A stretch of 64,000 nt of DNA from Candidatus Methylobacter favarea (GTDB lineage: Bacteria; Pseudomonadota; Gammaproteobacteria; Methylococcales; Methylomonadaceae). The stretch covers positions 1-64,000 of the forward strand of contig NZ_CADCXN010000102.1 in assembly GCF_902806695.1 (NCBI RefSeq). Direction: 5' to 3'. The notes beneath the pieces were generated by a model. That model made no database searches. It was not told the origin of the DNA and saw only the letters and a list, made by a program, of their open reading frames with translations. How positions within the stretch are numbered: position 1 is the stretch's first letter; the number at the start of each line of letters is the position of its first letter. The position numbers and the translations under genes were made by a program. Of the stretch, positions 49,068 through 58,457 are shown in pieces.

Positions 49068-51737
49068 ATGCCGTTAAAACTCCATTTACGAAATTTTCTA
49101 TCCCATTGGGGAAATTGGGTTCTTTATAATCCTGTTCTGGTATTGTTGACAGTCGGGATACTGGCTATTTTCGCCTGGCGCTATACGGTTGATAATTTAA
49201 GTATTAATACGGACACTGCCGAATTAATTGCACCCGATGCGCCTTTTCAGAAAAACCGGCGCAATTTTGAGAAAGCCTTTTCTCAGGATATGCATACACT
49301 GTTATTAGTGATTGAATCCGCCACCCCGGAGCTGACCAAATCGGCCGCTAAAAGACTGACCCGTTTGTTAAGCGCTGACCCGGCTAATTTTGTATCGGTT
49401 TACATTCCCAACGATAATGAGTTCTTCCGTCAGAATGGATTGCTTTATCTGGATATTGACGATCTGCAGACTTTAACAAGCAATCTGTCACAAGCCCAGC
49501 CTTTTATTGGCAGAATTGCCCAGGAACCGGATTTAAACGGCTTTTTTTCAATTCTTCAGGACGCTTTTACTTCCTCAGACAAAACCCGGGTGGTGCCCAT
49601 CGATCTATCATCGCTGCTTGACAAGCTGACGGCGGCATTACATAAGAGCGTGAACGGGGGAAATGGCTTGCTGTCATGGGAAACCTTGATTGCTGAAAAA
49701 AGACTAAAGGCTCAACAAGCCAACAAGGAATTTATTATTGTCCAGCCCAGGCTGGATTTCACGAAAATTCGCCCGGCCGAAAACGCAATACACGCCATAC
49801 ATAAAGCCATTACAGAAATTCAGGAACCTTCGGTGCCTGCAGTTAAAGTTTGGGTAACCGGTGAAGTCGGACTGGAGCATGATGAATTGGCCGGCATGAG
49901 TGAAGGCACTTTTACCGCAAGCATTTTTTCTGTCGTGCTGGTCTGTTTTATCCTGTTAGTGGCTTACCGATCTGTTTCTTTTATGCTGGCCACCTTGATT
50001 ACCCTGGCTGTGGCCATGATTTTTTGCGGCGTATTTGCAGCGCTATCGGTAAAACATCTGAATTTAATATCTGTTGCTTTTGCCGTATCAAACATCGGTT
50101 TGGGCGTGGAATACGGCATTCATTTTTGTTTACGCTATCAGGATAACCTGCGTGAAAATGGCGATCGGGGAAGAGCGATACACCGCACTTTACTTGCTAT
50201 AAGCCCTCCTTTACTGTTGTGCGCAGGCACGACCGCCATTGGCCTTTATGCGTTCATTCCGACCGATTACAAGGGCGTTTCGGAACTTGGCTTATTGGCT
50301 GGAACGAGCCTTTTTATTTCTCTCTTTATCACGCTCACCGTATTGCCCGCGCTTTTGCAGCTCATTCCTGTCTCAGTATCGCCCCAACCGCTTCGGCCTA
50401 ATGCCGGCTTTTTAACACTATCAGAAAAATTGGCCACTTTTACCCTGCATTATGCCAAACCCATTTCTTTATTAACCTGTCTTATCGCCATCGGGTCGAT
50501 AATTCTGGTATTTAAAATTAAAATGGATTTTAATCCGATCAATCTTCGTGATCCCAATACTGAATCCGTTATCGCTTTTAAAAATTTAATGAAAGACAAG
50601 GATACGTCTCCTATGACCTTGACTGTCATGGCTAAGGAAGAGGAGAACATCAAGCCGCTTCAACAAAAGCTTTCGAAATTGAGTTCGGTTGATAAAACGA
50701 TCAGCCTCTTTGATCTGGCGCCTGGCAGTCAGGAAGATAAATTGGCAATGATTGAAGAGATGTCGCTGGTTCTCGGATCCCAGGCACAAGGTTTTCCTTC
50801 TTTAAAGCCAGAAACCGATCCTTCTGCAAGTATTGGGCGGATGGTAAAAACCATAGACGGCATCTTGCCTGAAAAAACGGATGTTCATGAAATATCCGCT
50901 TTAAAAAGCTTTAAAAAGGAGCTGCAGGATATTTTGATCGAGATTGAGAACCGGCTGCAACCCAGCCGGAGGCTGTTTATTGAAAAAGTTCAGACAACCC
51001 TGCTCGGTACCTTACCGAATGTCATGAATGAACTGTTAACAGGTTTTAATGCCAGAGAAATTACCCTCGATAACCTGCCTGCCAATGTCAAGGACAGATG
51101 GCTAAGCAAAGATGGCTGGTACCGTATCCAGATTGTTCCCAAAAAAGACCTGAACGATTTAAATAACCTGGAAGAGTTTATTACCGATGTGCAGTCAGTT
51201 GCGCCTGAAGCAACTGATCTGCCGGTCATGTATTGGGAATCGATGAAAGCAGTGATTGGCGCTTTTAAAGAAGCCATTGCGATTGCGCTGATTACTATTA
51301 CACTGCTTTTGTATGCTATCCGCCGCAATTTGACTGATACATTATTGGTGATGACGCCCCTGCTGCTGGCCGGTTTATTCACCATGGCCAGCACCGTTAT
51401 TAGCGGTACTCCCATTAATTTTGCCAATATTATTGCTTTGCCGCTTTTATTGGGCCTGGGCGTTGATAATGGCATTCATATGGTTGAAAAGCTGCGGCAT
51501 TCACTTTCCGAAGAGAAAAATATCTATCAGTCCAGCACCGCCAGAGCCATATTTTATGGCGCACTGACGACCAGTTCCAGCTTTGCCGGCTTGGCTTTTT
51601 CGCCGCACCAGGGCATAGCAAGTATGGGCTTGGTGATTACTATCGGCGTATTCTGGATTATAGTGTGCACCTTTATCATTCTTCCAGCCCTGAGCAAATT
51701 AGTGCTCAGGCATGAAATAAAATACCCGGACAGATAA
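49068..51737 (+). CDS. hpnN: Hopanoid-associated RND transporter HpnN
   Basis: An 889-residue MMPL/SSD-type RND protein thought to move hopanoids to the outer membrane. The first helix is followed by the HpnN-like NLSINTDTAELIAPDAPFQK. Two blocks of membrane helices (about 275-400 and 725-870) flank periplasmic domains, and the RND polar motif GLGVEYGIHF recurs as GLGVDNGIHM. The second half ends in MEHL-type SFAGLAFSPHQGIASMG. No squalene-hopene cyclase or other hpn gene is in the window. The link to hopanoids is therefore from homology alone. Confidence 0.85.
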   Translation: MPLKLHLRNFLSHWGNWVLYNPVLVLLTVGILAIFAWRYTVDNLSINTDTAELIAPDAPFQKNRRNFEKAFSQDMHTLLLVIESATPELTKSAAKRLTRLLSADPANFVSVYIPNDNEFFRQNGLLYLDIDDLQTLTSNLSQAQPFIGRIAQEPDLNGFFSILQDAFTSSDKTRVVPIDLSSLLDKLTAALHKSVNGGNGLLSWETLIAEKRLKAQQANKEFIIVQPRLDFTKIRPAENAIHAIHKAITEIQEPSVPAVKVWVTGEVGLEHDELAGMSEGTFTASIFSVVLVCFILLVAYRSVSFMLATLITLAVAMIFCGVFAALSVKHLNLISVAFAVSNIGLGVEYGIHFCLRYQDNLRENGDRGRAIHRTLLAISPPLLLCAGTTAIGLYAFIPTDYKGVSELGLLAGTSLFISLFITLTVLPALLQLIPVSVSPQPLRPNAGFLTLSEKLATFTLHYAKPISLLTCLIAIGSIILVFKIKMDFNPINLRDPNTESVIAFKNLMKDKDTSPMTLTVMAKEEENIKPLQQKLSKLSSVDKTISLFDLAPGSQEDKLAMIEEMSLVLGSQAQGFPSLKPETDPSASIGRMVKTIDGILPEKTDVHEISALKSFKKELQDILIEIENRLQPSRRLFIEKVQTTLLGTLPNVMNELLTGFNAREITLDNLPANVKDRWLSKDGWYRIQIVPKKDLNDLNNLEEFITDVQSVAPEATDLPVMYWESMKAVIGAFKEAIAIALITITLLLYAIRRNLTDTLLVMTPLLLAGLFTMASTVISGTPINFANIIALPLLLGLGVDNGIHMVEKLRHSLSEEKNIYQSSTARAIFYGALTTSSSFAGLAFSPHQGIASMGLVITIGVFWIIVCTFIILPALSKLVLRHEIKYPDR

Positions 51738-51915
51738 GACGTGAAATCGGCACGGTTATGTTCGAGCAGTTAATCGGGCAACACTTCAATAAACTTATTC
51801 TTGCAGCATGACCAACCATAAAAGAGCGTCTGCACCAGTCATCGGGCCTATTCCCGCTGCAACTGCAAGCCTGCCGTCAAGCCATTCTACATGGAAAGCA
51901 TAGCTCTCTACCTAT

Positions 51916-52326
51916 CTACTGCTCGACTGTTACAAAGGCTAACTTTGCTATGCCCGCGTGTTGTACGATAGCCATGATTTCCGCCACTTTTCCATAAGCA
52001 ACAGCTTGATCGGCATATAAATGCAGGGCGGCCTCGGGATTTCGCGCCAGTTCAGCTTTCAGCGCGGATTCCAAAGCAGGGAGATCGGCAAAGGCAAGTT
52101 TGTTCAAAGTCATGCCCCCGTGGGCATCGATGCCCAGTTGCAACGGCTGCTCTTTCACATCAGCTGTGGTTTCGGCAGTTTTCGGCAGGGTCACATGCAC
52201 GGATTGCGTAAGCAAGGGCGCGGTCACCAGTAAAATAATTACCAGCACCAGCATGACATCGACAAGCGGCGTGACATTGATTTCACTCATCGCCTCTTCA
52301 TCGTCTGATTGGGGTTTAAAAGCCAT
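51916..52326 (-). CDS. exbD: ExbD/TolR-family proton-channel protein
   Basis: A 136-residue single-helix membrane protein. The N-terminal SEINVTPLVDVMLVLVIILL carries the proton-handling Asp, and the periplasmic domain (NKLAFADLPALESALKAEL...) follows. It works with ExbB and TonB to energise outer-membrane transport. It is last in tonB-exbB-exbD, separated from exbB by 3 bp. Confidence 0.93.
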   Translation of the reverse strand: MAFKPQSDDEEAMSEINVTPLVDVMLVLVIILLVTAPLLTQSVHVTLPKTAETTADVKEQPLQLGIDAHGGMTLNKLAFADLPALESALKAELARNPEAALHLYADQAVAYGKVAEIMAIVQHAGIAKLAFVTVEQ

Positions 52327-52329
52327 TCG

Positions 52330-52989
52330 CTATTCCTTGCCCTTTGCAGTCAAGGCCGTGTGTATAAAGGCAGTAACGAAATTTTCCAGACCGGTGCGGA
52401 CATGTTTCACCTTGCGCAGGAAAAAATTATAAGCCAGCACCGCCGGCACAGCGACGGCAATGCCTATGGCAGTGGCGACCAGAGCATCGCCGATCGGGCC
52501 GGCCACCACATCCAAACTGGTCGAGCCACTTCGAGTAATTTCATGCATGGCATGCATGATGCCTAAAACTGTTCCGAACAAGCCCACGAATGGCGCCGTA
52601 CTGCCAATGCTGGCCAGCATGATCAGACCGCTTTCCATGGCGCGCTGCTCTTTCTGCATTTGTATGCGTAGGGACTGTTCCAGCAATTCATCCGGAACTC
52701 CACGATATTTAAGAGGTTTGCTGACAGCCTGCCGGCTTTCGTCCAGCCAGGCAAAACCCTGGCGGGCAATACGCGCTTGCGCGCCTCGATAAATATTTGC
52801 GGGCAATTCTTTCGCCTTTCCCAGGTCGGAGGCGTTCCAGAATGCCCTGTCAAAGCGCCGGTTATAGTAACCGTTCTTGGTAAGCTGCCAGATCTTGAAA
52901 AAAATCAGCGTCCATGTCAGCACTGAAAAAGCCAGTAAAGTATACAAAGTACCGTTGATAATAACGGCAGGGGCAATATGGTAGGGCAT
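52330..52989 (-). CDS. exbB: ExbB/TolQ-family proton-channel protein
   Basis: A 219-residue protein with three membrane helices: one near the N-terminus (VIINGTLYTLLAFSVLTWTL), two in the MotA/TolQ domain (LIMLASIGSTAPFVGLFGTV; GIAVAVPAVLAYNFFL). It forms the pentameric stator around ExbD. The gap to tonB is 14 bp. Confidence 0.93.
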   Translation of the reverse strand: MPYHIAPAVIINGTLYTLLAFSVLTWTLIFFKIWQLTKNGYYNRRFDRAFWNASDLGKAKELPANIYRGAQARIARQGFAWLDESRQAVSKPLKYRGVPDELLEQSLRIQMQKEQRAMESGLIMLASIGSTAPFVGLFGTVLGIMHAMHEITRSGSTSLDVVAGPIGDALVATAIGIAVAVPAVLAYNFFLRKVKHVRTGLENFVTAFIHTALTAKGKE

Positions 52990-53003
52990 TTCATCTCCTT
53001 GTC

Positions 53004-53837
53004 TTAATTGTTCAATGTAAAATTAATGGGTACGATTACCGAACTGGCTACTTCGGTTTCGCCCCGTCTGGCTGGTATAAAACGCCATTTTTTGACGGCT
53101 GCGATGGCTGACTCGTCAAGCGCTTCATGACCGCTGCTGCGGTGCAGCGTTACTTCATCGCTATGCCCATCGGCGGATACTGTCACCTTCAATAAAACTT
53201 TACCTTCCCAACCCCGATTGCGCGCTATCGCCGGATAGTTTGGTTTGGGGTTAAAACCATAATTGGCGCGGAAATTAGCTTCGGTAAAAGGCGCTGAATT
53301 TGCGTGGGCATTGCTGAGCGATGCGGCAGTATTGGAAGTAGAAGGGGTGCGTGTTGGCGCTGAACTTGCAGGTGCAGGGGCGGTTTCTGCAAGTGACGGC
53401 TTGGGAAGCTGATGTTCAGTAACAGGCTTTGGTTTGGGAAGCTCTGCGCGTTTTTTAATAACCGGCCTGTTTTTCCTTACCGGTGGTTTTAGCGCCGTTT
53501 TTTTGGGCTGAATCGGCTGCACCGGTTTAGATGGAGCGGGAGGGGCAGCTGTTGCTGCCTGGTGTTCATTGGGCACGGATACCAGAGACGCTTCCATCAG
53601 CAGGGGCTTTGCCAGCGTAAGCGCTTCGACGGGTTTCATCAGCGCATAAGCTGCCCACAGATGTAATGACAGCACTGCAATGAATAATAAGCCCCCGCTT
53701 AGCAGAGACCGCTCATCGTCTGTGAAGGCATCAAACAGCCATCGTGTTTTTTTAATGATGGGCGTTTCGGCAGCGCCAGCTAAAGGAGCCAAATCGCCCC
53801 TGGCAAGCATGCCTTCATGGTTATTTAATAAATACAT
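53004..53837 (-). CDS. tonB: TonB energy-transducing protein
   Basis: A 277-residue protein that carries proton-motive energy to outer-membrane receptors. A single N-terminal helix holds the essential SLHLW motif (FIAVLSLHLWAAYALM). A long Pro/Lys-rich rod (TAAPPAPSKPVQPIQPKK...) spans the periplasm. The C-terminal domain has PNYPAIARNRGWEGKVLLKV and VKKWRFIPARRGE. The cytoplasmic lead before the helix is long (about 45 residues). It heads tonB-exbB-exbD. No TonB-dependent receptor is in the window. Confidence 0.93.
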   Translation of the reverse strand: MYLLNNHEGMLARGDLAPLAGAAETPIIKKTRWLFDAFTDDERSLLSGGLLFIAVLSLHLWAAYALMKPVEALTLAKPLLMEASLVSVPNEHQAATAAPPAPSKPVQPIQPKKTALKPPVRKNRPVIKKRAELPKPKPVTEHQLPKPSLAETAPAPASSAPTRTPSTSNTAASLSNAHANSAPFTEANFRANYGFNPKPNYPAIARNRGWEGKVLLKVTVSADGHSDEVTLHRSSGHEALDESAIAAVKKWRFIPARRGETEVASSVIVPINFTLNN

Positions 53838-54177
53838 AAGAAATTATCACCTTCAAACACCGAAGATTGCTGGATATTGCGTGCGGAATAGAGTTACAAC
53901 CGCGCCCGTTCCGCCGGCATTATATCAAAATATTATGAGCCAAAGCCTATTGCCCGATGCTTTTCTGGGCTCAGTAAATCTTCATGACCAGCATAAAACG
54001 CCCTGTCAGTCCCGGCCTGATGAGGCTGTCCTATTCAAATTAAGCTGCCTGAAAGAGAAAAAACCGAGCTCATAAAAGTTTAAAATAATTGATTGATGAT
54101 CAAGATTGGTCTCTGATCGCTGCCAAATTGCCGGATGCCCCATTAACTGCGTTTCGTCCAGTTGCTTTCACCCGGCA
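53838..54177. other. Non-coding gap upstream of tonB
   Basis: About 340 bp between tonB and the end of the GTPase gene, both on the minus strand. It must hold the tonB promoter. I see no Fur-box-like palindrome or terminator with a T run. Confidence 0.45.
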
Positions 54178-55680
54178 TCATGAAGTTATTTTCTTTAAGC
54201 CGCTTACCAGAAGCCGGCCGGTATTAGCTAACTGGGTGCGGATCAGCGCCCACTTTTCCCGGTCTTTTCCCTCCGGCAAGCAGCGCAAATACTGGGCCCT
54301 GAGACTTTCAGGCAATTTTCCGGCAATTGCCGTCCATACAACGTCTGTATTATATTCGCCGCGTGTCTGCAGACTGACCGGCAAGCTGTCTTCCAGAGGA
54401 ATATGCAAGGTTTCGGCAACGTCCTCCAGGGCTTCCCGAATATTGCGCGCCTTTTCGTTTTGAGGCGTTTGCACATCATAGGGCGGATGCCATTCCCGCA
54501 CGGGACGCAATTGGTCGATATGCGTGACTACGGCTAAAACGGGCGGTAGTCTGCGTTCAAGCCGTTCATCGAACCAGGCTCGCAATGCGTTTAAAAACTG
54601 CGCATCCGCTTCACGGCCGGCCTGCGTTGCTGAACACACTAGCAGAATCAGATCAAATCCTCCCAAAGCCTGTTGAGGATCTTTCGTAAACCAGTGACTT
54701 TCGTCGCCATACCCCGGACTGTCGAAAATTAATACTTCGCCCATATCCGCATGTTTCAGGCTGTATATAGTCAGGGCGTCAGTCAGCGGCAATACATCCG
54801 TAGCGGCGCGCAATTCGCCGAACAGGGCATTGACCAGGCTGGATTTGCCCGCCTTTACCTGGCCTGCAATCAGAATACGCAAAGGTTTCTTGACAGGGGG
54901 AGCCCTATCAATCTCAGGCTCAGGTTCAGATAATCGCGGCGGCACCAATTGCCCGCTATACAGGGCAATAGCATAATAACCGATTTTTTTTACCAGCGTT
55001 TGCAGCAGCCAGCGTTCCAGAAACCCGATAGGGTAAGTCGAAGCCTTGCCCAGAAAAAAACTGCTTAACTCGCGAGGCAAGGCGGTTGTCGGGCTGAGCA
55101 GCAGGGTACTGACTCGATAAGCCATATGCCCGATTTTCAGTTTTTCCTTCCATTTCCACAGCTGCAAGCCGTCCTCTATGGTCAACAAATGGCTCAATGG
55201 CACCCTTTCATCGAGGCTTTGGCGCATATCGCGGCATACCTGTTCTGCTATAAACAGAATATTGCGCAAGGGGACATCCAGTTCGGCCTGCCCGGCTTTA
55301 GGATAATAATGACGAGCTACCTCGCCGATCACCTGCCTTGCCAGATGCAGCAAACGCCCGCTGTCGGTGAGGGGATAGTCGGCGGGATTGATCTCTTCAG
55401 CCATCTTGTCCAGCTTGATCCAGACGGCTTCAGCAGCAGGAGGCCAGCGCTCGTCCGGCGCCGGCAGGGGTAAATCAAAAGGAGGAACGCGGAGGCTCTT
55501 CAAATACCGGCTTAAAATCCAGAGAGCGCCATAAAATGAGGCCAGCACGAGCAAGCCAACGGGGAGATACTGATTTTGCCATAACCAGAAACCCCCCAGC
55601 AGCACCAGCGCCAGCCATGGCAGCAGCAGAAGAGTCCCTAAAATCATCCACGGCCAGTTTGCCGGCACCCGCATATTCAA
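54178..55680 (-). CDS. Membrane-anchored GTPase (second of a tandem pair)
   Basis: A 500-residue protein with two closely spaced N-terminal membrane helices (WPWMILGTLLLLPWLALVLL; LPVGLLVLASFYGALWIL), then a helical domain and a GTPase domain in the last half. G1 is AGQVKAGKSSLVNALFGE near residue 272, G3 is FDSPGYGDESHW and G4 is VVTHIDQLRP, where His replaces the usual Lys. It resembles the Era/dynamin-like GTPases annotated as 50S-binding or YcjX-like, but the cellular role is unknown. ATGA overlap with the upstream GTPase shows translational coupling. Confidence 0.8.
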   Translation of the reverse strand: MNMRVPANWPWMILGTLLLLPWLALVLLGGFWLWQNQYLPVGLLVLASFYGALWILSRYLKSLRVPPFDLPLPAPDERWPPAAEAVWIKLDKMAEEINPADYPLTDSGRLLHLARQVIGEVARHYYPKAGQAELDVPLRNILFIAEQVCRDMRQSLDERVPLSHLLTIEDGLQLWKWKEKLKIGHMAYRVSTLLLSPTTALPRELSSFFLGKASTYPIGFLERWLLQTLVKKIGYYAIALYSGQLVPPRLSEPEPEIDRAPPVKKPLRILIAGQVKAGKSSLVNALFGELRAATDVLPLTDALTIYSLKHADMGEVLIFDSPGYGDESHWFTKDPQQALGGFDLILLVCSATQAGREADAQFLNALRAWFDERLERRLPPVLAVVTHIDQLRPVREWHPPYDVQTPQNEKARNIREALEDVAETLHIPLEDSLPVSLQTRGEYNTDVVWTAIAGKLPESLRAQYLRCLPEGKDREKWALIRTQLANTGRLLVSGLKKITS

Positions 55681-56882
55681 GTCTCTCGGCTGATAGAGTC
55701 GCGTAACAGCAGCCTGCCGCGCGCGAACTCAGCTTTAAATACTTCACGCAAGTCTTCCGGGTTCAACTCTTTTCTCTGCTTGGTCTGCGCGAAATAAAAG
55801 CACAGGGTTTTGCCCAGCGCATAAGTGATGGCGGCGGTATAAATGCCCGCTACTCCGAGCGCTACCGATTGCCCATACACCGGAATCAGTTTCAGCAATT
55901 CGCGCCCGCCCATGCCAGCCAGTACGCCAAGCCCCACCGCGCTGATAATTTCGCTGAGGCTCTGCCTGGTTAAAGGCAGACCGTAGGCTTTGGCAATGTT
56001 GTGAAACAGCCTGGCCTGAATAGCCATTACGGTGGCCAGGCTCGTCGCTGGCAACGGGATGGCGGCGGCCATTCCGGCTGAAATGGAATAGCTTACAATA
56101 GACGGATGGAGCGTCTGCCAGATACCATCGGCCTGGCTGTTCTGTTCCAGCATTGCCTTCAGACCACCCGGCAATGCCTCTTCGATAGCTGACCATAAGG
56201 CATCAACACCATAATCGGCAGGCGCATAGCCATCTTCCGGCAGAGTGAAATCAACAGGTACAAAATGCGCCTTCATGCGTGGAAAGTACTCTCGCTGTTT
56301 CAGCAGGGAACAGCGCAGGTCTGCCGGCACCGCCGCGGCCATTTTGCCTGCGGCAAAAGGATAGGGAATGACATGTTCCATGGTTCGGCCGGGATAGCCT
56401 TCATGCAGGGAAGTCTGCGCCACAATGATGGGCCATTTGGGATGGGTTTTATGGATCTGTTTGACGGCGGCAACGATGGCGTCCTGCTGGTGATCCATTG
56501 CTCTCATTACCACAATAAGCAGATGCGCCTGCCGTTCGCACCACTTCATGTCATCGGTGGGGTCATAACCGGTCTCGGATAAGCCGCGCGTATCCAGAAA
56601 ACGAATGAATGAGGTTTCCGGATCGGGAAAATCAAACAGCATGGCGGTACGCGTGCACGGCTTGAAACCATTGCCGATTTGGGCAGCCGAAGAGCCTGTC
56701 AACACCCGGATAATGGAGCTTTTGCCGCTTTGCGTTTTGCCCAGCAGCCAGATAACCGGCGGCGGCAGCCGGCTACGAATTTCCTCCAGTTTTTCCTTGA
56801 GGTCGTCCCCTGCCATTTCAGGATGGGTAATTTGCTCGCTCCAGTTTTTCCAGCTAGTAAAAAGATTAAAAAAATCAGACAT
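55677..56882 (-). CDS. GTPase with C-terminal DUF697-type membrane domain (first of a tandem pair)
   Basis: A 401-residue protein. The GTPase domain comes first: G1 VIWLLGKTQSGKSSIIRVL near residue 45, then T in FKPCTRTAM and G3 FLDTRGLSETG. At the G4 place it reads VAQTSLHEG, without the Asp that gives guanine specificity, which is odd. The C-terminal third has hydrophobic helices (ISAGMAAAIPLPATSLATVM; AVGLGVLAGMGGRELLKLIP; LGVAGIYTAAITYAL) like DUF697/YcjF. It probably acts at the inner membrane with the adjoining GTPase. Pairs like this occur in several gammaproteobacteria without a known function. Confidence 0.8.
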   Translation of the reverse strand: MSDFFNLFTSWKNWSEQITHPEMAGDDLKEKLEEIRSRLPPPVIWLLGKTQSGKSSIIRVLTGSSAAQIGNGFKPCTRTAMLFDFPDPETSFIRFLDTRGLSETGYDPTDDMKWCERQAHLLIVVMRAMDHQQDAIVAAVKQIHKTHPKWPIIVAQTSLHEGYPGRTMEHVIPYPFAAGKMAAAVPADLRCSLLKQREYFPRMKAHFVPVDFTLPEDGYAPADYGVDALWSAIEEALPGGLKAMLEQNSQADGIWQTLHPSIVSYSISAGMAAAIPLPATSLATVMAIQARLFHNIAKAYGLPLTRQSLSEIISAVGLGVLAGMGGRELLKLIPVYGQSVALGVAGIYTAAITYALGKTLCFYFAQTKQRKELNPEDLREVFKAEFARGRLLLRDSISRET

Positions 56883-57332
56883 AGTAAACAGCGGTAACTT
56901 TATTGTTATACGATTGAAATGATAATAATTTCAATAGCAAGGAAGGTATGTAAGTTTTGAGATAGGGGCTATTCAACAGAATGAGTTCTTTTTTTAACAG
57001 CATTATTCAAGCAATAAAAAAACCTTCCCTTAAGGATGAAGCCCATAAAGCGACGAGGTGTGCGGCTGCCCCCTGGTCGCCCTCCAAAGCAATGACGCTG
57101 CCCTTTTTTCTAACACAACCTAACCTTTAATCTAGGGTCTGACACCGGCAAGGCGGTTTAATTAATACTCCAAGCTGCGCATTTTGCCGGCAGCTGATTA
57201 AAATGCTTCGGCTCGTACGAGCGGACTGCCATGAACAGCACTAATAAACCGTCTCTGGCTTTCGAAGCGCTGCCGCGGCTTTTCCTGGGCCTGTTTTTTC
57301 TATTGGTAAGCCTTTTAAATCAATGAGCCTTT
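56883..57332. other. Non-coding gap
   Basis: About 450 bp between the GTPase pair and csbD. I see no gene, repeat or clear terminator. A promoter for the GTPase pair must lie in its left part. Confidence 0.45.
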
Positions 57333-57524
57333 TTAGTCAAATGCATCATTAATTTCTCTTTCAGCTTCTTCCATGGAATAACCGTAACGTTCTTGCAATT
57401 TTCCTACCAGCTTATCGCGATTGCCCTCAATTACTGTCAAATCGTCATCGGTTAAATCGCCCCATCTGGATTTAATTTCACCTTTTAGCTGAAGCCATTT
57501 ACCTTTAAATTCATCTGCATTCAT
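57333..57524 (-). CDS. CsbD-family stress protein
   Basis: A 63-residue hydrophilic protein after an AGAGGT ribosome site. The sequence FKGKWLQLKGEIKSRWGDLT with the DDDLTVIEGNRDKLVGKLQE stretch is the CsbD pattern. CsbD is part of the general stress response in several bacteria, but its biochemical role is unknown. It opens the stress-type cluster. Confidence 0.92.
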   Translation of the reverse strand: MNADEFKGKWLQLKGEIKSRWGDLTDDDLTVIEGNRDKLVGKLQERYGYSMEEAEREINDAFD

Positions 57525-57901
57525 ACTATTTACCTCTTGATTTTTACAAGACTTTTACTATTTTTTACTTAATAAAATAGCGCCCGTTCAGGCGGAAGGC
57601 AGTTGCGGGCGATAATTACGATCACTTCAGGCTATAACTGATCTGATGGTTGTCCACCCACTTTTCCTGCTTCCTGACTTTTTCAATACTACGTTATTTT
57701 TCATGTTTTTTAAAACATACCTGAATAAATGAATCGAGTCTGTACGATTCGGCACGCAAGATAAGGTCAATAGCCTGGTGTTCAAGACCGGGGCACAGGG
57801 AATCTAATGTATTTGCGCTCTGAATAAAGAGTTGATACTGTTATAAGCAAGTAGCTTATGCTTTATTATGGAATTAACAGATATGAAATTAAGGAGAACT
57901 T
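57525..57901. other. Non-coding gap between divergent csbD and DUF421 genes
   Basis: About 375 bp, AT-rich, between divergent genes. It must contain both promoters. AAGGAG sits 6 bases before the DUF421 start. I see no palindrome of note. Confidence 0.45.
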
Positions 57902-58393
57902 ATGCCGGACATTGATTGGGAAGGCATGTTCATGTTCAGCGCCTCGCCGCTGGAAATTATCATTCGCGGAACGGTCGTATACTGGTTTTTATTCCTGGTT
58001 TTCCGGTTTGTAGTCAGGCGCGATGTGGGTTCGGTCGGTATCGCCGACGTACTGGTGCTGGTCATTGTCGCCGATGCGGCGCAGAATGCCATGGCGGGCC
58101 AATACAAGTCGATTAGCGAAGGCTGTATTCTGGTTAGCACGATCGTATTCTGGAATTTTCTGCTTGACTGGCTAAGTTACCGTTATCCAAAGCTCGGGCG
58201 CCTGGCCCAATCCGGCATCCTTTGTTTAGTTAAAGACGGCAAGATGTTGCGGAAAAATATGCGTAAGGAAATGGTCACGGAAGAGGAATTGATGAGTAAA
58301 GTTCGCCAACAAGGCCTCGAAGACCTTAGCCAGGTGAGAGATGTTTATATGGAAGGTGACGGCACGATCAGCGTCATCAAGCGGGAGCCGTGA
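57902..58393 (+). CDS. DUF421-family (YetF-like) membrane protein
   Basis: A 163-residue protein with three membrane helices near 17-35, 50-70 and 77-95 (GTVVYWFLFLVFRFVVR; IADVLVLVIVADAAQNAM; GCILVSTIVFWNFLLDWLSY), then a cytosolic domain ending QVRDVYMEGDGTISVIKRE. This layout matches DUF421/YetF. The family is linked to spore and stress functions but not understood. Confidence 0.88.
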   Translation: MPDIDWEGMFMFSASPLEIIIRGTVVYWFLFLVFRFVVRRDVGSVGIADVLVLVIVADAAQNAMAGQYKSISEGCILVSTIVFWNFLLDWLSYRYPKLGRLAQSGILCLVKDGKMLRKNMRKEMVTEEELMSKVRQQGLEDLSQVRDVYMEGDGTISVIKREP

Positions 58394-58457
58394 AGTCTGC
58401 CGGTATATTGATCGGCATCCCTGCCGGGCATACTTTAATAGCCTTTAAATATTACCC

